A DNA stretch of 64,000 bases from Flammeovirgaceae bacterium BBD 1991-12 (GCA_001657315.1 LYSV01000107.1:886-64885); one strand, 5' to 3'; counted from the first letter of the stretch, positions 9,071 through 19,192 are shown. The notes: generated from the letters alone by a model not told the origin. Made by a program: numbers and translations.

Positions 9071-10660
9071 ATGAAAATAAAAAGAATTATCCATATTATT
9101 TCCGGCATAGTACTACTGTTGTCAGGTGTTTTGCTTCACCAAAGCTGTACCAGTGAATTTGAAGAGATCAATACGGATCCCTATAATGTTTATAATGATC
9201 AGCTTGAAGCAGATTTTCAGATCGTTGGCGGAAGGTTCAGCGAAGTACTGCGCAATATTTACACCTTTACTCCAGCCTGGGTTACCCAACTACAGCAAAA
9301 TCTAATTGGTGATGTATTCTCAGGCTATATGATGCCTCCTACGCCCTTTGAAGGAAACTCAAACAACATGACGTATGACCTTGTACCAGGGTGGAATGAG
9401 TGGCCATGGAACGTAGCCTATCAGAGTATAATGGCGCCTCTTCGCATAGCTGATGCGGAAGCTGAAAAACGAGGTTTTAACAATTTTCTGGCATGGTCAA
9501 AAATATGCCGGGTGGCTACAATGCACAGAGTAACTGACATCTACGGGCCGATCATTTACACCCGGTTCGGGGAAACGGATGTCACAGACAACTATGATTG
9601 TCAGGAAAATGTGTATGACGCTTTCTTCAAGGATCTTGATGACGCTATTGACATGCTCACCCCGCTGGCCAAGGAGTTGGAAAATCCTGATCTGACGCCC
9701 TTTACACCCTTCGATATCTCCGATTTCGACGGTAGTTATGAAAAGTGGATCAGATTTGCCAATTCACTGCGACTACGCCTTGCCATCCGGATTTCCCTGG
9801 TAGATCCTGATCGTGCACGGCAAGAGGGAGAAGCGGCCGTCAGTCATGAATTTGGTGTATTGTCGGACCCTTCTTCAGAGAATTTTCAGATGGACAATGT
9901 AAACCATCCGCTCAATATTATAAACAACAGTTGGAATGACATACGCATGGGAGCCCCCATGGAGTCTATTCTGGTCGGATATGAGGATCAACGAATATCA
10001 CAATACTTCCTGCCCTCGGAAATTGTCGAAGGACAATATAAGGGGATCCGTCAGGGAATTGAGATCGTTTCCAAGGACGACTACTCTCCTTTCTCCAAAC
10101 TCACCATACAGAATAGTATAGTGCTTATGACTGCTGCCGAGGTGTTTTTCCTGAAGGCAGAAGGGGCACTTCGGGAATGGAATATGGGTGGTACTGCTCA
10201 GGACCTCTACGAACAGGGTATCCAGGCCTCCTTTGATCAACATGGTCTCGGAGATGCCTCCACCTACTACAACAACAATACCAGTACACCGATAGACTAT
10301 GTTGACACATTCAATGCTGACAACAACATCGCAGCGGCTACAGATATTACCATCCAATGGGACGCAGGTGCTGATTTTGAAACCAATCTGGAACGCATCA
10401 TCACGCAAAAATGGATTGCCATGTACCCTGAAGGACAGGAGGCATGGTCCGAATTCAGACGGACAGGATATCCCGGTCTCTTCCCTGTGGTGATCAACAA
10501 CAGCGGCGGCACCATCAGCACAACGGAATTTATTAAACGTATACCTTTTGCCCAGAGCGACATTGCCACCAATCCTGCCGGAGTGGAGGCAGCCAGAGGC
10601 TGTCCGGAAATCGGCGGTGCGGATATTGGCGGCACAGCACTGTGGTGGGATGTGAACTAA
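9071..10660 (+). CDS. SusD/RagB-family nutrient-binding lipoprotein (glycan locus)
   Basis: A 529-residue SusD-like lipoprotein. The lipobox LHQSC puts the acylated Cys at residue 26, followed by SEFEEINTDPYNVY, the typical SusD start. The central portion contains the RVTDIYGPIIYTRFGE and KWIRFANSLRLRLAIRIS segments of SusD helical repeats. The C-terminus has the ITQKWIAMYPEGQEAWSEFRRTGYPG region shared by SusD_RagB/SusD-like_2 proteins and ends in WWDVN. It forms the lid of the SusC barrel in the preceding gene (11-bp gap). A palindromic repeat lies just after its stop codon. Confidence 0.93.
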   Translation: MKIKRIIHIISGIVLLLSGVLLHQSCTSEFEEINTDPYNVYNDQLEADFQIVGGRFSEVLRNIYTFTPAWVTQLQQNLIGDVFSGYMMPPTPFEGNSNNMTYDLVPGWNEWPWNVAYQSIMAPLRIADAEAEKRGFNNFLAWSKICRVATMHRVTDIYGPIIYTRFGETDVTDNYDCQENVYDAFFKDLDDAIDMLTPLAKELENPDLTPFTPFDISDFDGSYEKWIRFANSLRLRLAIRISLVDPDRARQEGEAAVSHEFGVLSDPSSENFQMDNVNHPLNIINNSWNDIRMGAPMESILVGYEDQRISQYFLPSEIVEGQYKGIRQGIEIVSKDDYSPFSKLTIQNSIVLMTAAEVFFLKAEGALREWNMGGTAQDLYEQGIQASFDQHGLGDASTYYNNNTSTPIDYVDTFNADNNIAAATDITIQWDAGADFETNLERIITQKWIAMYPEGQEAWSEFRRTGYPGLFPVVINNSGGTISTTEFIKRIPFAQSDIATNPAGVEAARGCPEIGGADIGGTALWWDVN

Positions 10661-10673
10661 TAATAAAACTGAT

Positions 10674-10761
10674 AACTCACCCTGGTTCCATCTTCGATGA
10701 AATGCCCCCTCTCTAATCTTAGAGAGGGGATATTCTGCCGAAGGCAGAATTGGGGTGAGTT
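10674..10761. repeat. 88-bp palindromic interspersed repeat (MITE/REP-like)
   Basis: Outer inverted ends AACTCACCC (10674-10682) and GGGTGAGTT (10753-10761) enclose two perfect internal hairpins. One is an 11-bp stem (10706-10716 with 10719-10729, CCCCTCTCTAA/TTAGAGAGGGG). The other is an 8-bp stem (10732-10739 with 10743-10750, ATTCTGCC/GGCAGAAT). Nested symmetry of this kind, placed just after a stop codon, fits a non-autonomous interspersed repeat more than a simple terminator, since there is no T-run. No second copy was noticed in this window. Confidence 0.7.
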
Positions 10762-10920
10762 AAAAGGGACACAGTCAATTGAAAAATAACCCAAACAATT
10801 TCAATCCATAAGTAGAATTTAGCCATGTGATTAACACCAGATGATAAAACACTCATATCGTTTGAACAGGAAAATGGCTGTGGTCTGTAAAGGATCACAG
10901 TCATTTCCAATTTAACTTCC

Positions 10921-13900
10921 ATGAAAAACCGGACATCCATATTGCTGCTCCTGGGGCTGGTGACCGGGATTATTTCCTGTTCTGATGAACCCCAAACACC
11001 ATTCACTATACTGGACAGAAGCGACACGGGCATTGACTTCCGCAACCTTATCCGTGAAACCGAAAAGTTCAACATTTTCAACTATCAGTATTTCCACAAC
11101 GGCGCCGGAGTGGCTGTAGGTGATTTCAACAATGACGGTCTGCAGGATATATGTTTTACCGGAAACATGGTCAAAAACAGGCTGTATCTCAACCAGGGAG
11201 GACTACAGTTTAAAGACATTACCGTAAAATCCACCATAGCAGAAAAGGAAGGCTGGTGCACAGGTGTCACCACTGTGGACATTAACCAGGACGGCTGGCT
11301 GGATCTCTATATCTGCCGTGCAGGATATCCCTTCACTGAACTGCGTAAGAATCTGCTTTTTGTTAACAACGGCGATCTTACATTTTCGGAAAAAGCCGCG
11401 GAATACGGTCTCGATGATGAAGCACATTCCACACAGGCTTCCTTTTTTGATTATGACAGGGATGGTGATCTCGACCTTTTCCTGATCAATCATTCAACCC
11501 CCGAATATTCAAAAGGCAACCTGCAGATCTTTCAGCTAAAGGAAAAAAAGAACCCTGCATACACCAATAAACTGTATCGTAACGATGACAATTTTTATAC
11601 CGATGTAACCCATGAAGCCGGTATCACTTCCAACGTCCTTACCTTCAGCCTCGGACTCAGTATAGCCGATATCAACCTGGATGGCTGGCCGGATGTTTTC
11701 GTTGGCAATGACTTCAACGAACCAGACCATCTGTTCATCAATAATGGCGACGGTACTTTTAACGACCGGCTTTCCGATAAGCTGGACTACACGTCCCTGT
11801 ACTCCATGGGTTCTGACATTGCCGATATCAACAATGACGGCTTTCCCGACCTGATCACCCTGGATATGCTGCCTGAAGATAATTACTCACAAAAGATGCA
11901 TTCCGGAGCAGATAATTACGATAAGGTCAAACTCATGGAAAAAGGCGGTTTTTACAGGCAGTACAGTCGCAATATGCTACAAATGAATAATGGCGACGGT
12001 ACTTTTTCCGAAACCGGTCAGATAGCAGGAGTATCCAACACTGACTGGAGCTGGTCGGCTCTCTTTCTGGACTTTGATAATGACGGTAACAAGGACCTGT
12101 TTGTTTCCAATGGATACCTGCGGGACCACACCAATATGGATTTTCTGAGGTTTACGGCCAATGAAGTACTGAAATCTGCAGAAGATCAGGTCGGTTTTGA
12201 GGAATACATTGGACAAATGCCACGCATTGACATAAGTAACCGCCTTTTTCTGAATTCAGGGACAGGGCTGTTCTCTGATCAGACAAGATCATGGGGTCTT
12301 GATAAAACCTTCATCTCCCAGGGCGCTGCCTATGCCGATCTGGATAATGACGGCGATACAGACATTGTGGTCAATAATACCGAAGATCGTGCCCTGATCT
12401 ACAGAAATAATACCACATCACTGACTGATCACAATTTTTTGAAGGTCAAACTCAATGGCAGCGCTCCCAACCTGAACGGGATCGGCGCCAAAGTGTATGT
12501 TTTTTGTGACGGTAAGGTCCGGTATCAGGAACAAATGCCCGTCAGAGGTTTTCAGTCCTCTGTAAGTCATATCCTGCATTTTGGCCTCGGTAAAAACACC
12601 CGGACTGATTCCGTCCTGATCATCTGGCCAACCGGAGAAAAACAGATCGCTTACAACGTAAAAGGCAACCAAACCCTGGAAATAGCACTGACAGCGAACC
12701 ATTATGAGAAAATATCAGCCCCTCCTGAAGCAGGGACCGTCGATCCCCTTTTCAGTGAAGTAAAGACCCTGACAGCCTATCACCAGGAGAACGATCACAA
12801 TGACTTCAAACTACAAAATCTACTGCCTTATTTTCAGTCGCGATCCGGTCCGGCGATGGCCACGGGTGATGTGAACGGCGACGGACTGCCTGACCTGTAT
12901 TTCGGCGGGGCCCGGGGACAGTCCTCCCTGTTGTTCATTCAGCAGTCAGATCACTCCTTCCGGCCCGTATCATCCTATTTTCAGGCAGATTCCATGTATG
13001 AAGACACTGACGTACTGTTCCTGGATATTGACGGTGACAAGGACCTGGATCTGTATGTAGCCAGTGGCGGATTTGGAGTAGCAGATACGTTGCTCCTGGA
13101 AGATCGCCTGTATATCAACGATGGAAAAGGCAGGTTCCGGAGAGAAACCGACTTGTTGCCAGCGCTAAATAAGAATACCACAGTAATTGCAGCCGCGGAC
13201 ATGGATGGAGATGGGGATATCGACCTCTTCACCGGAGGTGGATATGTGCACGGAAAGTATCCACTCACCCACTCCAGCCACCTTTTGGTCAATCAGGGCA
13301 AGGGCCGCTATACTCTGGCGCCTGAACAATACCAACAAGGTCTGGCAGGCTGTAAAAAAATAACCGGCGCGGGGTGGCAGGATCTGAATGGTGACCATAG
13401 TAAAGAACTCATACTGGTTGGCGAGTGGATGCCTCTGACCATTCTTGAAAACACAGAAGGGTTTACCAACAAAACCAGGCAATATGTAAATGCACCATTG
13501 GAAGGTCTCTGGCAATCCCTGCTCATCGACGATATGGACGCGGACGGAGATGCCGATCTCATTTTGGGTAATCTGGGAGAAAATACACAGATCAGAGTAG
13601 GAGAAAACAGGCCCATGACGCTGCATTTCGACGACTTCGACCGCAATGGGAGCATAGATCCGCTAATTTGCTACTATCAGGACAGCCTGTCCTATCCCAT
13701 GGCCTCTCTTGAAGACCTTCTTGCTCAGCTCCCTTCGCTGCAGAAGAAATTCCAATACTTTGAATCCTATGCTCATGCTACCATAGAAGATCTGCTGTCT
13801 GAACAGCAGTTGACCAAAGCCCGCGTGAACAAGGTTACAACACTCAAAACCGTTTTTTTGAGAAATGAAGGAGGCAGGTTCCACAGCCAACCTCTGCCAT

Positions 13901-14175
13901 GGCAGGTGCACACTGCTCCGGTGTTCGCCATGGCGAGCCATGATCTCAACGGTGATGGTCTGAAGGATCTTGTGCTTGCAGGTAATCTTTCCGAGGCGAG
14001 AATAAAACTGGGCAGGCTTTTCGCCAATCATGGTATTACACTTCTGGGTAATCCGGGGGGTGGCTTCGACTATTTACCGCAGTACAAAAGCGGATTGGAG
14101 CTGAGGGAGGATATCCGTGATATTGCCATACTCGAGGGGGGCAAGAGTACTCCTTTGATTGTTTTTGGGCGCTAA
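10921..14175 (+). CDS. FG-GAP/VCBS beta-propeller lipoprotein with ASPIC/UnbV domain
   Basis: A 1084-residue lipoprotein (lipobox TGIISC, Cys20), so probably displayed on the outer membrane. It contains about a dozen Ca-binding-type FG-GAP/VCBS motifs of the form D-x-N/D-x-D-G-x-x-D (for example DFNNDGLQD, DINQDGWLD, DYDRDGDLD, DMDADGDAD, DLNGDGLKD), which predict two seven-bladed-type propellers. Between them, at about residues 500-585, lies an ASPIC/UnbV domain (KVKLNGSAPNLNGIGAKV and the FGLGKNTRTDSVLIIWPTGEK segment). Such proteins often follow SusCD pairs in Cytophagales. Their role is not established; glycan binding or surface adhesion is plausible. It lies between the SusD gene and the NagB fusion on the same strand. 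Confidence 0.88.
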   Translation: MKNRTSILLLLGLVTGIISCSDEPQTPFTILDRSDTGIDFRNLIRETEKFNIFNYQYFHNGAGVAVGDFNNDGLQDICFTGNMVKNRLYLNQGGLQFKDITVKSTIAEKEGWCTGVTTVDINQDGWLDLYICRAGYPFTELRKNLLFVNNGDLTFSEKAAEYGLDDEAHSTQASFFDYDRDGDLDLFLINHSTPEYSKGNLQIFQLKEKKNPAYTNKLYRNDDNFYTDVTHEAGITSNVLTFSLGLSIADINLDGWPDVFVGNDFNEPDHLFINNGDGTFNDRLSDKLDYTSLYSMGSDIADINNDGFPDLITLDMLPEDNYSQKMHSGADNYDKVKLMEKGGFYRQYSRNMLQMNNGDGTFSETGQIAGVSNTDWSWSALFLDFDNDGNKDLFVSNGYLRDHTNMDFLRFTANEVLKSAEDQVGFEEYIGQMPRIDISNRLFLNSGTGLFSDQTRSWGLDKTFISQGAAYADLDNDGDTDIVVNNTEDRALIYRNNTTSLTDHNFLKVKLNGSAPNLNGIGAKVYVFCDGKVRYQEQMPVRGFQSSVSHILHFGLGKNTRTDSVLIIWPTGEKQIAYNVKGNQTLEIALTANHYEKISAPPEAGTVDPLFSEVKTLTAYHQENDHNDFKLQNLLPYFQSRSGPAMATGDVNGDGLPDLYFGGARGQSSLLFIQQSDHSFRPVSSYFQADSMYEDTDVLFLDIDGDKDLDLYVASGGFGVADTLLLEDRLYINDGKGRFRRETDLLPALNKNTTVIAAADMDGDGDIDLFTGGGYVHGKYPLTHSSHLLVNQGKGRYTLAPEQYQQGLAGCKKITGAGWQDLNGDHSKELILVGEWMPLTILENTEGFTNKTRQYVNAPLEGLWQSLLIDDMDADGDADLILGNLGENTQIRVGENRPMTLHFDDFDRNGSIDPLICYYQDSLSYPMASLEDLLAQLPSLQKKFQYFESYAHATIEDLLSEQQLTKARVNKVTTLKTVFLRNEGGRFHSQPLPWQVHTAPVFAMASHDLNGDGLKDLVLAGNLSEARIKLGRLFANHGITLLGNPGGGFDYLPQYKSGLELREDIRDIAILEGGKSTPLIVFGR

Positions 14176-14396
14176 CCATGCCCGCCTGAGATCGTACCGG
14201 CCGGACAGCGCTTTCTTTTCAAGAAATCCGGAGTTACCATGAACAGGTACGCATATAACTCATTCATTTACAGCCGGACGTTAGGAAAACATTGGAAGAA
14301 CACCTGCACTCAGCGTCAAAACGGAGCTATTGAGCTAATTGTTTTTCTTAAACAAAAACCCGGTTGTACATTGATTATCAATACAATGGCAGTATC

Positions 14397-16361
14397 ATGA
14401 CGGAAACAAGACAAAAACAGTACTCCACACCCCGGAACCTGAAAAAAAGACCTACAGAGTTTCAGGAAACAACAAAATACGAGAACATCCATACGGAGAT
14501 ATTTGAATCCTCGTCCGAAGCTTCAATGGCAGTGGCCCATGAGATAGCTACGCTCATTCAAAGTAAGCAGGCCACAGGTGAGCAATGTATTCTTGGGCTT
14601 GCTACAGGATCCACGCCTACCTCAGTCTACAATGAGCTGGTGAGGATGCACAGAGAGGACGACCTGAGCTTCGCCAATGTGGTAACATTCAATCTGGATG
14701 AGTATTTTCCCATGGAGCCCGATGCTATCCAGAGCTACATACGCTTTATGAATGAATACCTTTTTGATCATGTAGATATCCTAAAGGAGAACATTCACAT
14801 TCCGGACGGAACGCTACCCTATGAACTGGTCGAATCCTACTGTCGCGAGTACGAAGAAAAAATACAGGCCCTCGGAGGGCTGGACCTCCAGGTCCTCGGT
14901 ATCGGCAGAACAGGGCATATAGGTTTCAATGAGCCAGGATCACACATTAATTCGAGAACAAGGCTCATTACGCTGGATCATATCACCCGTTTGGATGCAG
15001 CCAGTGATTTTTTCGGCAAGGAAAATGTACCCCGCCGGGCGATCACCATGGGTGTGGGTACGATCATGAACGCCAAAAGGATACTGCTTATGGCGTGGGG
15101 AGAAGGCAAGTCCAGCATCATTGCCAGAACAATAGAGGGCGAAGTATCGGAATCAGCACCTGCCACTTACCTGCAAAACCACGATAACGCAACCGTAATA
15201 CTGGATACTGCATCTTCTGCAGAACTCACACGGGTAAAGACACCATGGTTGGTGGAATCCTGCAAATGGACCAGCTACCTTTCCAAAAAAGCGGTAATCT
15301 GGCTGAGTCAAAAGCTCAAAAAACCCATACTTAAGCTTACAGACCGGGATTACAACGACTACGGCATGAGTGATCTCATTGTCGAGCATGGCCCGGCCTA
15401 CAACATTAATATACAGATATTCAACGAATTGCAGCACACCATCACGGGCTGGCCAGGCGGAAAGCCGGCGGCGGATGATACCAATCGCCCGGAACGTGCC
15501 GAACCGCCTCAAAAACGAGTATTGATCTTCAGTCCACACCCGGATGATGATGTGATATCCATGGGCGGCACCTTTATCAGGCTGGTAGACCAGGGGCATG
15601 AGGTGCATGTAGCCTATCAGACCTCCGGTAATATTGCGGTTTTCGATGAGGACGTGGTGCGGTTTGCTGATTTCTTCAAAGACCTCAACGAGTTCCATGC
15701 TATCAGTAACAATGACGGCAAAAACCTGTATCAGCAGGTAAAAAGCAGTATTAAGAACAAACAACCCGGCGAGGTGGATTCCGGTATTGTACAAACGATC
15801 AAGGGACTGATCCGGCGGGGAGAGGCCAAGGCAGCATGCCGGTATGTCGGCATTACGGATGAGCAGGCACATTTTCTGGACATGCCCTTTTACGAAACAG
15901 GTCTGGTGAAAAAAAAGCCGTTGGAAGAAGAAGATATTGCTATTATCATACAGTTGCTCCAGGAAATACAACCCCATCAGATCTATGCTGCCGGTGACCT
16001 TTCCGATCCCCATGGCACACACCGGGTATGTCTGAACGCCATATTCAAGGCCCTGGATCGTTTGAAGAATGAGCCATGGATCACGGACTGCAGGGTATGG
16101 CTCTACAGGGGAGCATGGCAGGAATGGGACATCAACGACATTGATATGGCCGTGCCTATCAGTCCTGATGAGCTGTTACGCAAGAGAAAAGCTATTTTCA
16201 AGCATCAGTCCCAAAAGGACACGGCCCTGTTCCCCGGTCCGGATCCCCGGGAGTTCTGGATGCGTGCCGAAGACCGGAACCGGGCCACAGCGAAGTTATA
16301 TGACGCGCTGGGCCTGGCAGAATACGAAGCAATAGAAGGATTTAAAAGATTTTGGTTTTAG
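14397..16361 (+). CDS. nagB: Glucosamine-6-phosphate deaminase fused to a PIG-L-type deacetylase domain
   Basis: A 654-residue cytoplasmic fusion from the ATG at 14397; an upstream in-frame start at 14364 adds only 11 atypical residues. The N-terminal half is NagB (glucosamine-6-P to fructose-6-P plus ammonia), with GLATGSTPTSVYNEL, FNLDEYF and GIGRTGHIGFNEPGS. The C-terminal half, from about 370, is a PIG-L/LmbE N-deacetylase fold with the metal motif HPDDD (His381) and the second metal His region DPHGTH (His539, His542). All expected ligands seem intact, so the domain may be an active deacetylase, for example on GlcNAc-6-phosphate. No separate nagA is visible. The GH20 gene starts 12 bp downstream. 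Confidence 0.92.
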   Translation: MTETRQKQYSTPRNLKKRPTEFQETTKYENIHTEIFESSSEASMAVAHEIATLIQSKQATGEQCILGLATGSTPTSVYNELVRMHREDDLSFANVVTFNLDEYFPMEPDAIQSYIRFMNEYLFDHVDILKENIHIPDGTLPYELVESYCREYEEKIQALGGLDLQVLGIGRTGHIGFNEPGSHINSRTRLITLDHITRLDAASDFFGKENVPRRAITMGVGTIMNAKRILLMAWGEGKSSIIARTIEGEVSESAPATYLQNHDNATVILDTASSAELTRVKTPWLVESCKWTSYLSKKAVIWLSQKLKKPILKLTDRDYNDYGMSDLIVEHGPAYNINIQIFNELQHTITGWPGGKPAADDTNRPERAEPPQKRVLIFSPHPDDDVISMGGTFIRLVDQGHEVHVAYQTSGNIAVFDEDVVRFADFFKDLNEFHAISNNDGKNLYQQVKSSIKNKQPGEVDSGIVQTIKGLIRRGEAKAACRYVGITDEQAHFLDMPFYETGLVKKKPLEEEDIAIIIQLLQEIQPHQIYAAGDLSDPHGTHRVCLNAIFKALDRLKNEPWITDCRVWLYRGAWQEWDINDIDMAVPISPDELLRKRKAIFKHQSQKDTALFPGPDPREFWMRAEDRNRATAKLYDALGLAEYEAIEGFKRFWF

Positions 16362-16373
16362 TGATCGGATTTT

Positions 16374-19004
16374 ATGAGGAGTGGGTTAAACTATATTTTC
16401 GTCTTGTTTCTTTTGCTGCCCTTACTTTCAAAAGGGCAGCATTTTAACCTTATGCCCTGGCCACAATCGCTGGAAGTGAGCGATGGCAGGTTCAATTTGT
16501 CAAAAGAGTTCAACATCGCTCTGTACGGAACGGTAAGTGACCGGCTGGAAAAAGGAGCCAGCCGTTGGCTTAGAAGACTGGATGGCCGAACAGGGCTCTT
16601 TTTTGATCAGGAATTTATCAGTTTCAAGGATTCTACATCAGGAGCAGCCCTTGTTATTACCATCAACCGGATGGGAGATCTCCGGTCTGGTGAGGATGAA
16701 TCCTACCAGTTATCAATAACCAACAACGGAATCCATATTCAGGCAGAAACAGATTTTGGTGCCCTGCATGGCCTGGAAACACTTATTCAATTGCTGCACG
16801 CTGACCAAAACGGCTATTTTTTCCCTGCTGTCAATATTAATGATTCACCACGCTTCCCATGGAGGGGACTGATGATCGATGTTGCCCGGCATTTTCAGCC
16901 TCTTGATGCCATCAAACGGAATATTGACGCTATGGCCGTGGTCAAAATGAATGTGCTTCATCTGCATCTGTCAGATGACCATGGCTTCCGGGTGGAGAGC
17001 AAAGTGTATCCCAAACTTCACGAGCTGGCGTCGGATGGTCTCTATTTTTCACAGGTACAGGTCAAAGAGCTCGTACGTTATGCCGCCGAAAGAGGAATAA
17101 GGGTCTATCCGGAATTCGATGTACCGGGCCATACCACCAGTATACTGACCGCCTACCCGCACCTGGGCAGCGCGCCCGGGCCCTATAAACTTCAAAAGCA
17201 CGCAGGCATATTCGACCCTACCCTTAATCCTACGATCGAGGAAACCTATACTTTTCTGCACAACCTGTTCACGGAAATGGCTGGCCTCTTCCCGGATGAG
17301 TATTTTCATATTGGTGGCGATGAAAACGAGGGACGGCACTGGAACAGCAACAGTGACATCCAGGCGTTCATGAAGCAACACAACATTCGCGACAATCATG
17401 AATTACAGGGCTACTTCACTAACAGAGTCCTTAAATCACTAACTCAGCTCGATAAAAAGATGGTAGGATGGGATGAAATTCTGCATCCAGGGCTTCCTCA
17501 AACTGCCGTTATCCATTCCTGGAGGGGAAGGGAATATATGTTCAAGGCAGCCAAAGAGGGCTACTCCACCGTTCTTTCCAAAGGTTACTACATTGATCTG
17601 ATGAAACCCGCCTCCGAGCACTATCTCAACGATCCGTTACCACCGGATCATGGCCTGAGCGAAGAGGAAGCCAATCGTATTCTGGGTGGCGAAGCCACTA
17701 TGTGGAGCGAACTGGTCACCCCACTGACGCTGGACTCGAGGGTCTGGCCGAAAACGGCGGCTATAGCAGAACGACTGTGGTCCCCCGTCCACGTCGATGA
17801 CATTGAAAACATGTATGACCGGCTGGAGCATATCTCCCTCCGATTGGAAGAAGCAGGCTCTGCACACATCAGAAATCAGAGCATGATCATGAGAAACCTG
17901 ACTGCAGGGCAGCCTACGGAAGCACTGAAAACCCTGATCGACGTCGTGGAGCCCATGAAAGGATATACCCGAAACCCGGAGGGCCTGATGTACACCATGT
18001 ACTCGCCATATACACTTTTTGCCGATGCTGCCACCTCTGACGCACCTGTTGCACGAAAATTCAACACCCTGGTAAATCAATACCTCATCCAACCCGATGA
18101 TGATAACCTGAAACATATCCTTTCTCATCTGGAACTATGGAAGGGAAATCATCAACGCCTGATGCCAGTCATTGAGACTTCTCCGGTATTGAGAGAGATC
18201 GAAAACCTGTCGCTCAATCTGTCAAGGCTTGCGGAGCGTACGCTGGATGCTATAAACCACAACTATGACAAGGACCCTGTACGCCAACTCGAATGGTACA
18301 AGGAATCTCAACAACTCATAGGAAAGGCGCGTGAGCAAGGGGGGCGCACTGAGCTTCAGGTGGTGAATAGCATGGAAAAGCTTTTTAAACGGCACATTGC
18401 CCATATTGAGGCACGGTATGCTGCTGAAAAGATCAATGTGGATGGTGATCTGTCGGAATGGAAACGTTCATCATGGGATCATTTTATATCTCATAGAAAA
18501 AGAAACCAACGGGATACATGTTTTTACACCCTGAAATGGGATGAAAAAAACCTTTACATGGCCTTTCGTGTACAAAGCCCTGACCCACCCCGTCAGGATG
18601 GATTCGAGCCCAAGGGATCCTCTCCTGCCAATGGGATCTGGCTGTTGATCGATCGCAACCCCGATGGAAAGATGTCCGGGAAAGGTCAAAAAGTAGCCTA
18701 CCATATCAGCTTTTTCAATGAGGTAAAAGAAAAGGACCCACCCGCAGATCTCCGGAAAGCGGCTCAGGTAAAAAGCGTCTGGATACCCGGGGTAGTAAAA
18801 AGCTATCCTGACAAAGGCCAGGGATATCAGATAGAAGTGGCTATTGAGTGGAATGACCTGGGGGACACCCCTGAAAAGTATGACCTGATCGGAATGGACT
18901 TCTGTGTGGACGATCAAAAAAACGACTGTAATGGATCAAACGATCTGAAACTTAGAAAACTACGCTATTCGCAGGGTTTTTCACAGCTGGTCCTGTTGGA
19001 TTGA
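16374..19004 (+). CDS. Secreted GH20 beta-N-acetylhexosaminidase with CBM9-like C-terminus
   Basis: An 876-residue exported glycosidase. A signal peptide covers about 1-22 (to SKGQ). A GH20b-type N-domain (about 25-150) is followed by the catalytic barrel (about 155-500), which begins FPWRGLMIDVARHFQP. The catalytic pair is Asp316-Glu317 in IGGDENEG, as required for substrate-assisted catalysis on N-acetylhexosaminides. Residues about 690-876 (INVDGDLSEWKRSSWD, TLKWDEKNLYMAFRV) resemble a CBM9-like carbohydrate-binding domain. It releases terminal GlcNAc or GalNAc from imported or surface-held glycans, feeding the NagB fusion encoded just upstream. The short 12-bp spacing indicates one transcript. 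Confidence 0.93.
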   Translation: MRSGLNYIFVLFLLLPLLSKGQHFNLMPWPQSLEVSDGRFNLSKEFNIALYGTVSDRLEKGASRWLRRLDGRTGLFFDQEFISFKDSTSGAALVITINRMGDLRSGEDESYQLSITNNGIHIQAETDFGALHGLETLIQLLHADQNGYFFPAVNINDSPRFPWRGLMIDVARHFQPLDAIKRNIDAMAVVKMNVLHLHLSDDHGFRVESKVYPKLHELASDGLYFSQVQVKELVRYAAERGIRVYPEFDVPGHTTSILTAYPHLGSAPGPYKLQKHAGIFDPTLNPTIEETYTFLHNLFTEMAGLFPDEYFHIGGDENEGRHWNSNSDIQAFMKQHNIRDNHELQGYFTNRVLKSLTQLDKKMVGWDEILHPGLPQTAVIHSWRGREYMFKAAKEGYSTVLSKGYYIDLMKPASEHYLNDPLPPDHGLSEEEANRILGGEATMWSELVTPLTLDSRVWPKTAAIAERLWSPVHVDDIENMYDRLEHISLRLEEAGSAHIRNQSMIMRNLTAGQPTEALKTLIDVVEPMKGYTRNPEGLMYTMYSPYTLFADAATSDAPVARKFNTLVNQYLIQPDDDNLKHILSHLELWKGNHQRLMPVIETSPVLREIENLSLNLSRLAERTLDAINHNYDKDPVRQLEWYKESQQLIGKAREQGGRTELQVVNSMEKLFKRHIAHIEARYAAEKINVDGDLSEWKRSSWDHFISHRKRNQRDTCFYTLKWDEKNLYMAFRVQSPDPPRQDGFEPKGSSPANGIWLLIDRNPDGKMSGKGQKVAYHISFFNEVKEKDPPADLRKAAQVKSVWIPGVVKSYPDKGQGYQIEVAIEWNDLGDTPEKYDLIGMDFCVDDQKNDCNGSNDLKLRKLRYSQGFSQLVLLD

Positions 19005-19036
19005 GGGGATCAGTTATATGTTATTGGTAACTGGCG

Positions 19037-19161
19037 AAGTGCATAGAGCAAAGAGCATGGAGATGAGAGTGCTTAACAGCACAGTATATCTTGCCAAAAC
19101 AACGACGCACACAAGCTAATTACCATGGATACTATCGCTATGCGCCATGCCCTATGCACTT
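19037..19161. repeat. Inverted repeat between GH20 and symporter genes
   Basis: Arms AAGTGCATAG (19037-19046) and CTATGCACTT (19152-19161) are perfect 10-bp inverted copies separated by 105 bp. The flanks are low-complexity variants of the words GCATAG, AGAGCA and GCATGG. No reading frame explains them. The arrangement looks like a degenerate intergenic repeat element and not like a terminator. Confidence 0.45.
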
Positions 19162-19192
19162 TGCTATACAACAAGATTCAAATAATTTCTGA

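Noticed and set aside
14239-14400. A 53-codon open frame ending in an ATGA overlap with the NagB start
   Set aside because: The peptide has no recognisable motif or signal and looks like random translation; the overlap alone is weak evidence for a leader peptide.
15153-16022. A 289-codon minus-strand open frame
   Set aside because: It is antisense to the well-supported PIG-L domain of the NagB fusion; the translated sequence lacks any domain pattern.
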